In this document: in pieces, positions 8,437-14,735 of the stretch
Numbering within the stretch: position 1 is the first letter of the stretch
How the letters are laid out: each line of letters opens with the position of its first letter
NCBI GenBank assembly: GCA_036939355.1
Contig: JALLAP010000230.1
Span: forward strand, 1-16,439
Direction of reading: 5' to 3'
Source: Thalassiosira profunda
Lineage: Eukaryota > Bacillariophyta > Thalassiosirophyceae > Thalassiosirales > Thalassiosiraceae
Length of the DNA: 16,439 bases
Program-made: the position numbers and the translations under genes
The notes under the pieces: model-generated
Told to the model about the DNA's origin: nothing
What the model saw: the letters and a program-made list of their open reading frames with translations, nothing else
Database searches by the model: none

Positions 8437-9412
8437 CTATTTGGAGCAAATCTGTTTGTGCCCTCCCTCCGCCCTCCAGTGCTGCACCTGGCAGTCCTTG
8501 CTGCAATACCAAGTCCCGCGGCACCTCGAGCATCGCAGATGTGCCATGTCCGGCGACGCTTCCTTGTTGCACATGAAGCATATCTTGCTTGCCCACTCCT
8601 CCAATTCTTTCAAGCTTGTTATGTGTCGTTGATCGCCAATGCATTCCCTTCGTGAAATTGGGATTTTCGCTAGGCCAGAGTGGTGGAACCGGTTGGCACA
8701 TAAAAGTGCCCAACAGACACATTGGCATTGCATGGCCTTTCTCTGCGGCTGGCGTGGCCACGCAAATTGCCTCCTCTGTTGATTTTTGGGCACCATAGTC
8801 GCCACGGAAGTGTGCCACGCCCAGCCTAGAGCACGCCATATCATATCCTTTCGCTGCAGAACCTCTCAGATGCCGCAGGTACTCTGCGTCATTGCCTTCT
8901 TCTTTCATTACCAGCCCAAGATCGTACTCGGCTACTGCGTGGCCCTGGTCGATTGCGACGAGATACCATCGCTTTGCTTCTGCTGTCGATTTTGGCAAAC
9001 CATTGCCCTCTTTGTGTATCTCGCCAATTAGAAATTGGCAGTTTGGGTCTCCATTTTCAGCGCCTAGCATCAATATCTCCATTCCCCTTTCCATGTTTCT
9101 CTCCACTCCTCCTTCCCCATTAATGAAATGCACCCCTAAACTGCAATGCATATGTAGCGGCAGCTCGCCCTTCTCATATTTTTCTTCCATCGTCCTCCCA
9201 AAATTAGCGCCCGTAGGTTTTTGGGCACGGCAGAGTGCACACGCGCTGGCGAGTTGCTGCTCCTGCCTGCCATACGAGCCGCTGGCCTGTGCCCTCTGCA
9301 CATACTCATTCGTCTTTCGCGACAGTCGAGACACAGGCACTTTCCACAACAAACAGTTGTCGCCCGCTCTGCCGCCTCCTTCGACAGCGGCGGCCGCCTT
9401 CGATTCTGGCAT
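8437..9412 (-). pseudogene. RING-Sel1-MYND gene, broken inverted copy
   Basis: Mirror-image paralog of the gene at 9959-11059. It starts MPESKAAA at 9412, and about 30 nt of upstream DNA is also similar. The first RING half (CPLC...) is missing, and the CCGKCLCLDC part that remains lies in another frame; a 1-nt loss before VQRA restores the Sel1 frame. Sel1 repeats are then open and recognisable (LHMHCSLGVHFINGEGG..., AEAKRWYLVAIDQGHAVA). After NPNFTKGMHW a net loss of about 23 nt shifts the frame, so the well-preserved MYND finger (CFMCNKEA...CSRCRGTWYCSKDC) is read in a second frame, ending at 8437. The first frame instead runs on into the hydrolase remnant to 8249. At least three lesions, so a pseudogene is likely. 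Confidence 0.85.
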
Positions 9413-9958
9413 GAGAGATGCGCGGTGCACGTGTCTGCTTTTTTGGTGTGGGCCACTGCAAATGCATACACAAAAGCCGCGCAATGCCTTGCTGTCGCCA
9501 ATTACCAAAATCAGCCACCGCGTGTCCTCGCCGACGGCACCAACGAGCGGCGGGCCGCAAATTGAGAGGTCGGCGCTGTCTGTGCGCGCGCTTTGTTGTG
9601 GTTGTGGTGGTCGGTGGTGCTGCAAATTAGCGCTAAATAAATGCACAAAATACCTACGATAATACCGTGTGGTGCTACCTATGGCTATGTATGTATGTGA
9701 TAGAGGTATCTCTAGATAGGACGATACGTACGTACTCACCCGCCTCGAGTCCCGCCGTCCCGCCCCAACAAATATGAGCTCGCTCGGCCTGGGTAGGGGC
9801 GATACTCCAGGCGGCTCCAACAACAACCAACTCGCCGAGCATCTCTGGTGGCCCTGCGCTCAACTTCTGCCCGCCGTCAATTACGCGCCTCGCGTTAGGT
9901 AGTATTGGCTGGAGTTAACAGTTGGAAAAAGCGGACGGTGCGCACGCCACACGTCGTC
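9413..9958. other. Spacer between the inverted RING-Sel1-MYND copies
   Basis: Contains the two divergent 5' flanks. The 30-40 nt next to each start are mirror-similar (an A-rich run followed by GCGGAC or GCAGAC and a CACG-rich stretch). The middle (about 9615-9730) is AT-rich, with short ATGT and ACGT runs. Long open frames here are only extensions of the neighbouring genes; I see no separate gene. Confidence 0.6.
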
Positions 9959-11059
9959 ATGTCGGAATCGAAGGCTGCTGCCGGCCAAGGTGACAATGGT
10001 CTGGAGGACGACTGCCCGCTCTGCCTGGAGCCCCTGCCGCCCTTTTGGGATACAAATCGTCGGACGATGTTCACTTGCTGCTTCAAGACACTTTGCAAAG
10101 ACTGCGATGACGATCGGCACGCTGTTGTGCAGAGGGCACGGGCCAGCGGCTCGTATGGCAGGCAGGAAGAACAGCTCAACAGGACTTGCCCACTCTGCCG
10201 AGCCGAAATACCCGAGCGTAATAATGCAGGGAGAGTGATGGTAGACAAATTTGAGGAGGGCCAGCTGCCACTACATATGTATTACAATTTAGGGAAAAAG
10301 TTCTTTGATGGGGAAAAAGGAGTGGAGATGAACGTGGAGAAGGCTATGGAAATATTGAAGCTTGGTGCAAACAAGGGAGACCCCAAGTGCCAATATTGTT
10401 TGGGAATTGTGTATCAAGAGGGCGCATATGGTTTGCCACGATCGACAACAGAAGCAAAGCAGTGGTATCTCGCCGCAACGGATCTGGGGCACGCAAAGGC
10501 AGAGTGCAATCTTGCGTTGATGTCGAGAGAGGAAGGCTACGATGCGGAGTACGTTCGATATCTGAGGGGCTCGGCAGCGAAAGGCTACGATGTCGCATGT
10601 CACGATCTGGGCCTGGCTTATTACTATGGCGAGCATGGTCTCCAACAATCAACAGAAGAGGCGATCCGCGTGTTGACACCATCTGCTGAGAGGGGGCATG
10701 CAGAGTCAATGCGCCTTTTGGGACTTCTTCTGGTCCAAACCGATCCGCAACGGCCACTGCCTCCCCCTTCTAATCCCAATTTCACGAAGGGAGCGCATTG
10801 GCTTCGACGAGCAGCCGAGAAAGGAGAAGAAGCCGCAATCTCTGACTTGAAAAGACTGGAGGAGGCGGCTAGTACCATCTGCTTCGTGTGCGAGAAGAAA
10901 GCGCCTCCCGAAAAAGAATTTTTGCGATGCTCGAGGTGCCGCGCGGCGTGGTATTGCAGCAAGGACTGCCAGGTCCGGCACTGGAAATTGGAGGAGGGTG
11001 GGCACAAGCAGTTTTGCACAAATGGAAATAGTTGGAGACCAAGACAAAGAGACGTGTGA
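9959..11059 (+). CDS. RING / Sel1-repeat / MYND zinc-finger protein
   Basis: Single exon, 366 residues from ATG 9959. Residues 19-80 form a RING-like all-Cys finger (C19, C22, C40, C41, C46, C49, C77, C80; CPLC...TCCFKTLCKDC...CPLC). Residues about 100-300 hold Sel1-like TPR-type repeats (for example MYYNLGKKFFDGEKG, AKQWYLAATDLGHAKAECNLAL, AIRVLTPSAERGHAESMRLLG). Residues 308-353 are a MYND finger (CFVC...CSRCRAAWYCSKDCQVRHW...GGHKQFC) with all ligands present. The family is greatly expanded in diatoms. RING suggests ubiquitin ligase activity, Sel1 repeats protein binding and MYND peptide recognition; the substrate is unknown. The broken inverted copy next door shows local duplication. All domains are complete, so it is probably functional. 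It is convergent with the LRR gene. Confidence 0.92.
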   Translation: MSESKAAAGQGDNGLEDDCPLCLEPLPPFWDTNRRTMFTCCFKTLCKDCDDDRHAVVQRARASGSYGRQEEQLNRTCPLCRAEIPERNNAGRVMVDKFEEGQLPLHMYYNLGKKFFDGEKGVEMNVEKAMEILKLGANKGDPKCQYCLGIVYQEGAYGLPRSTTEAKQWYLAATDLGHAKAECNLALMSREEGYDAEYVRYLRGSAAKGYDVACHDLGLAYYYGEHGLQQSTEEAIRVLTPSAERGHAESMRLLGLLLVQTDPQRPLPPPSNPNFTKGAHWLRRAAEKGEEAAISDLKRLEEAASTICFVCEKKAPPEKEFLRCSRCRAAWYCSKDCQVRHWKLEEGGHKQFCTNGNSWRPRQRDV

Positions 11060-11333
11060 TTGGCTTGAAGCGGAAGGCCTGTCAACAGGCACGGTGGGGG
11101 ACTGCCTCGAGGAGAGGGCCGGAGAGCTGCTAATGTTTGACATGCCAAGTCCCGGGTGCCAGGGAACGAGGATGCCAGAACGCTGACGCTTATTATTTCC
11201 CTGCCCTTTTTTGTTAGTGCTTTTTACGCGCGGCGGGCGACAGCCCGGGTAATAATAATGAGACTTCTTAGCAAGCAATAAGAGTCGTCATCATTTCTGT
11301 TGCAGGGTTGTCGGCCACCGCTAGAATCCCGTT
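11060..11333. other. Convergent 3' spacer
   Basis: Lies between the stop of the Sel1 gene and that of the LRR gene. AT-rich patches (TTATTATTT at about 11190, AATAATAATGAG, AGCAATAAGAG) could serve 3'-end formation on either strand. No gene seen. Confidence 0.5.
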
Positions 11334-13106
11334 TCATGCCTGCTTGGGAACAACGACTAGCTCTGAATGCAAATTGCGAACAACCCGATAGAACGGCGAC
11401 AGCTCGTCATCAGGCACCCAAGCTATGGCACGAGGCAGCGCTGCACGTTCGATCCCCACAAAATACCCCATGCCTTCGTCGCAGCTGAGGTGATGATCGA
11501 TTATCTTTCGACGAGCTGCCTCGTTCGCCCCCATCCGATTCGTCTCCAACGAGACTCTCAGAGCGTATAGGACAAGAGCGCCGTCACCTTCCACAGTGGT
11601 GCTAGGCAGCTTGTTTCCAAACCCCTGAAGGGTGTGATTAGATTGGTACGTCGCTTCCAGGCTCGATTTGTTGTAGAGAACGTCGACAAAGGCTTGCCAC
11701 CCTTCAGCAGTGATGATATTGTCGTTTGCCACAATGCGGAGCCGACGAGCAAGAAATTTATCTTTGTCGCCTGCCACAAGAATCAGGCTCCTCAATTTCC
11801 GGTTGCTGGCCAATGCACGAGCAAGTATCTCTGCACCCTCGTCGTCGACGCCATTCCAGAGAAGCTCGAGCTCCAGTAGGTTGGTGGTTGGGTATTGAAG
11901 CGCATGCGCGATCTTCTGCAAGCCCCTTGTCGTGATGAGTGGATTGTGGGACAGCTTCAACGAAAGCAAACTGTTACCACTGGCCAGGGCGCCCGTCAGA
12001 GCCCTGACTCCGTCGTCGTCAATATTGTTGTCGATAAGATTGAGCCCTCGCAATTTGGAGAAAAACGGGCGACTAACCAATGACCATAACCAGCCAACGT
12101 TCATATTGACCAGGCTAAGCCATTTCAGCTGAGTACGAGAACTTAAGGCCGTGATATCCAAGGACGTGATGATGCTCGTTGGATGCTCGCCTTCATCTAA
12201 ATTGCCCTCGAGGTAGACTCCCTCAAGGGATCGGCAGCTCCGGAGCATCAACGCGAGATCAAGGTCACCTTTGCCACCAAACTGGCAGCCCGATACCTGT
12301 ACAGTGAGCGGATTGCCGTAGTTCTCAAAGAAAGGGTCCATGGCCCGGAGAATGTCGCCATTTGATAGGTCAATCTGACTCAAGTCCACACGACAGATAG
12401 ATCGGCTGCGGGAGACTCCCCGGAAGAACACTGAGAGAGAATCATTTGCTTCGTCCAGGAAAAGATTGCCCAGAAACCCTAACTCCTGCAAAGTGTTGTT
12501 GTTTCCGATGAACACGCCCGCCCTCCCTAAGTCCTCGTCTGCCGAGGGGCAGTAACAGTCAAAGTCACTCCATCCCCGCATGCCACAAAATCTCTGCAGT
12601 GCATGGCACACCACCAACTTTGTCAACTTGGGATCGTTGTCTCGGAGCCTTTCAAGTATGGCTGGCATCCATGCCGGCGGCGGCCCCGCCGCTCCGCCCC
12701 CCACCCCCATGCCGTCGCCCCAGCCTCCTGTCCCGGCGGCAGTGGCATCATCCAGTCCATCCGAAGCAATCGAGCGGGCGCCAGAATGCTTGGGAAGCTC
12801 GAGGATGGAATTTGCGATGGGGGGCTGCTCCCGCTCGCTCTTCAAATACGCCTCAATCTCGGCGTACGTCTCGCGCCATTTTTCCTGGCGCTCCTTCTCT
12901 AGGTCCTGCACCATTCCCACCATAATGGTGTAGCGTGCGCCCCGGTTGCACTCGCCCCACGACTTGTTGCCATGTCCCCTCCGCGCCCCTCCGGACGGGT
13001 CGATGCTGCTATCGAGGTCAACGAAGTGGCCATCCTTATCCAAGAAGACCCACTCTTCGTCTTTGTGGTGCTCCAGCTCGGAGTGGTAGTAATAACGGCG
13101 GCTCAT
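11334..13106 (-). CDS. SRRYYYH-module leucine-rich-repeat protein
   Basis: Single exon, 590 residues. Residues 1-66 are the module shared with the gene at 5346-7170; the first 16 residues are identical at DNA level. A charged helix (67-95) and a Gly/Pro linker (123-146) follow. Residues about 205-495 are leucine-rich repeats of the ribonuclease-inhibitor type (LRGLNLIDNNIDDDGVRALTGAL, LLSLKLSHNPLITTRGLQKI, LLELELLWNGVDDEGAEILARAL). One repeat is disturbed at 444-460, where VAGDKDK and VANDN bracket a 45-nt insertion. The tail (500-590) is unassigned. LRRs of this type usually form a curved protein-binding surface. No signal peptide or transmembrane helix was seen, so probably intracellular. 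LRR families are large in diatoms. Partner unknown. Confidence 0.88.
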   Translation of the reverse strand: MSRRYYYHSELEHHKDEEWVFLDKDGHFVDLDSSIDPSGGARRGHGNKSWGECNRGARYTIMVGMVQDLEKERQEKWRETYAEIEAYLKSEREQPPIANSILELPKHSGARSIASDGLDDATAAGTGGWGDGMGVGGGAAGPPPAWMPAILERLRDNDPKLTKLVVCHALQRFCGMRGWSDFDCYCPSADEDLGRAGVFIGNNNTLQELGFLGNLFLDEANDSLSVFFRGVSRSRSICRVDLSQIDLSNGDILRAMDPFFENYGNPLTVQVSGCQFGGKGDLDLALMLRSCRSLEGVYLEGNLDEGEHPTSIITSLDITALSSRTQLKWLSLVNMNVGWLWSLVSRPFFSKLRGLNLIDNNIDDDGVRALTGALASGNSLLSLKLSHNPLITTRGLQKIAHALQYPTTNLLELELLWNGVDDEGAEILARALASNRKLRSLILVAGDKDKFLARRLRIVANDNIITAEGWQAFVDVLYNKSSLEATYQSNHTLQGFGNKLPSTTVEGDGALVLYALRVSLETNRMGANEAARRKIIDHHLSCDEGMGYFVGIERAALPRAIAWVPDDELSPFYRVVRNLHSELVVVPKQA

Positions 13107-13172
13107 TGTAGACTGTTTGGCGGATGAGTGAATAGGCTTGCTTCCTCGATCAAGGTTGAGGTGGATAGGCGG

Positions 13173-13377
13173 TCACCTTTTCAGCGTGTAGTACTGAGAG
13201 TCAGGTTATTCCACACACAAAAGTGAGATGACGGATTTCGACTGATACCAAAACTTACTTGCTGCAACTCCACCACGCCAAGAATGAACGCCCCGCTCGT
13301 CAAGTGCATCGCCAGCAACACAGCAGGGGTCCATTGCCAGTCAAGCTAACAGCGTCGATAACCTCGCTTCCTTGAAT
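13173..13377 (-). pseudogene. Second copy of the small transmembrane exon pair, start codon lost
   Basis: Aligned to 7244-7457. The start ATGAATGG is ATTCAAGG here, and indels upstream put a stop before the helix. From about 13345 the frame reads LDWQWTPAVLLAMHLTSGAFILGVVELQQ in outline, ending at the same GTAAGT donor (13258). A 65-nt intron with acceptor CTCTCAG leads to YYTLKR and a stop at 13173. GTTAG just before LDWQW could be an older acceptor, which would make this an internal exon of a lost membrane protein. Relic is the simplest reading. Confidence 0.4.
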
Positions 13378-13645
13378 TTGGTGGGGACGAAGAGCCAAAG
13401 CCCGCTGCAAGCTCCTCCTGCAGTTTGCTCATGGGGCATTCATAACGGCAGGAGCTTGTCAACTGCTTATCAACCTTTCTCTGTATGTGTATCATGTGTC
13501 AGAAGGTCAGACTTTTTCAGGTGATCGCGCTTGAGTATGGGCTGTTGCGCGACCCTTTCATGTGTGTGTGGATCGCTTCCTGTCGAGGGCCTGGCACGAT
13601 TGGGCAACAACACCCCGTAGAAGTCCGCCTCTTCGCATCAGCCTT

Positions 13646-14323
13646 TCAACATAGGGACAAGACGGCGTCCAGCAGCTCCTGCGCGTGCTCGAAGAAGTGC
13701 GATCTCCTGGGAAGCATGCAGTACGCGTCCGTAAGCTCCAGCCCGTCCCGTATCCTCTCCGCCTCCCCCAGAGGGATGAACGGATCGTCGTCTGAATGAA
13801 ACTGGCGCCAATTCTTGCAGTTCTTCCTCATCTCTTCGAACAAGTACGGATTGCTCTCTCCCCCGCCGGCCTTTGGCTGCGGATAGTACCCCGACGCCCG
13901 TTCGTGGGCGTCGCCGAGATCGGTGTACGTTGCCGAAACGAGGACGACGCCGTGCACTTGATACTGCTCGGCATACCGCAGCGCCGCCTGGGCGCCGGAG
14001 CTGTGGCCCACGAGGACGATGTTTCGAGGATCGCCCTGCTTCTCCGCGATGGACCTGAATGCATGGTATAGATGGGCGCTCTTCTCTCAATCCATCATAA
14101 TTACTAGGGATGTGTTGCAATCTCACCTCATGTGAGGCACCCAAAGATCGCGGCGCGCATGCAGCGGATCCGGGAAGCTCTCGCACACGCACTCGATCCC
14201 GTGCTGCTCGGTCAGTATGCTGTGCAGGCGGCCGTACCAATTGCTCTGGCGGATCTGATTGCATCCATTGCCCGGGCAAACGACGACCGTGGGCGACGTC
14301 GAATGAGACGAAGCGGTTTTCAT
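13646..14323 (-). CDS. RBBP9-type serine hydrolase (alpha/beta hydrolase)
   Basis: Exon 1 is 14323-14127 and exon 2 is 14054-13646, joined by a 72-nt phase-2 intron, giving 201 residues (human RBBP9 has 186). Features in order: VVVCPGNG (13-20); SNWYGRL; FPDPLHARRDLWVPHM, the family's DP...AR...W pattern; VLVGHSSGA with nucleophile Ser84; LVSATYTDLGDAHERASGYY; SDDDPFIPL with the triad Asp near 155; RSHFFE with His185. All triad positions lie in one frame. Pfam family Ser_hydrolase (PF06821); members are small cytosolic serine hydrolases with poorly defined substrates. ATG 14323 is chosen because it gives the family length. An in-frame ATG at 14554 would add 77 residues of low-complexity, untypical sequence. 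The gene is divergent from the Zn2Cys6 gene. Confidence 0.93.
14055..14126 (-). other. Spliceosomal intron, 72 nt, phase 2
   Basis: The donor GTGAGATTGCAA follows CACATGAG and the acceptor is CATTCAG. Splicing joins WVPHM-R-SIAEKQ and restores the hydrolase fold between the second strand and the nucleophile strand. The donor and first 12 intron bases are the same in the relic copy, but the acceptor half differs. Confidence 0.88.
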
Positions 14324-14735
14324 TGCAAAGGCGGACGCGCCCGAGCGGCGGTGAAGCTGAAGGAAGGAACGAGCACGTCGCGAGGCGGCCAGTGGGGAGG
14401 CCACGAGCAGAGACGCGGGCGGGGCAGCCGCGGGGTGGGGTGGGAGGAGGAGGCGGCCCGCGGGTGATGAGAGATGTGATTTGTGTGATGGCGAGTGCGA
14501 AGGTCTGCCAAAATCCAACGCACTCTTGCCTTGCTTCACCTTCACCATCACCATGGCGGACGCGGCGCAACAATAGCCGCCCTCCCAGCTGGCAAACCCT
14601 CCCACGCCACCGGCGTCATCCCCTTGGCACCAACTCTGGTGGGCGCAGCACAATAGCCCGCCAATTAGAGAGTACGATACCATCCGACCGACTCGACGCA
14701 AACGACGCACACATCACGCATCCCTCTCCCCTAAC
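14324..14735. promoter_or_regulatory. Divergent promoter region between hydrolase and Zn2Cys6 genes
   Basis: Holds both 5' leaders. A G-rich tract (about 14395-14465) is followed by AT-richer DNA and by ACCATCACCATGG-type short repeats. No clear TATA box was seen. A minus-strand frame continuous with hydrolase exon 1 stays open across most of the region, but its composition is low-complexity and not hydrolase-like. Confidence 0.45.

Larger units (their letters stand above)
13059..14266 (-). repeat. Segmental duplication, copy 2 (partner 7123-8392)
   Basis: Same element order and orientation as copy 1. Here the hydrolase is intact, while the small transmembrane exon has lost its start. Closest matches are 13059-13131 (73/73 with 7123-7195) and the hydrolase exon 2. 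The protein-level module similarity extends further left, to about 12910. Confidence 0.85.

Noticed and set aside
8249..9826. A single 525-codon minus-strand gene fusing Sel1 repeats to hydrolase
   Set aside because: The start would be a non-ATG codon, the RING is missing and the MYND is out of frame. It is better explained as two adjoining pseudogenes.
14324..14560. Possible plastid-targeting leader on the hydrolase (ASAFA just before Met 14323)
   Set aside because: ASAFAP is the diatom signal-peptide cleavage motif, but no hydrophobic signal segment lies directly before it (SFLQLHRRSG instead) and the possible initiators are far upstream. Probably coincidence.
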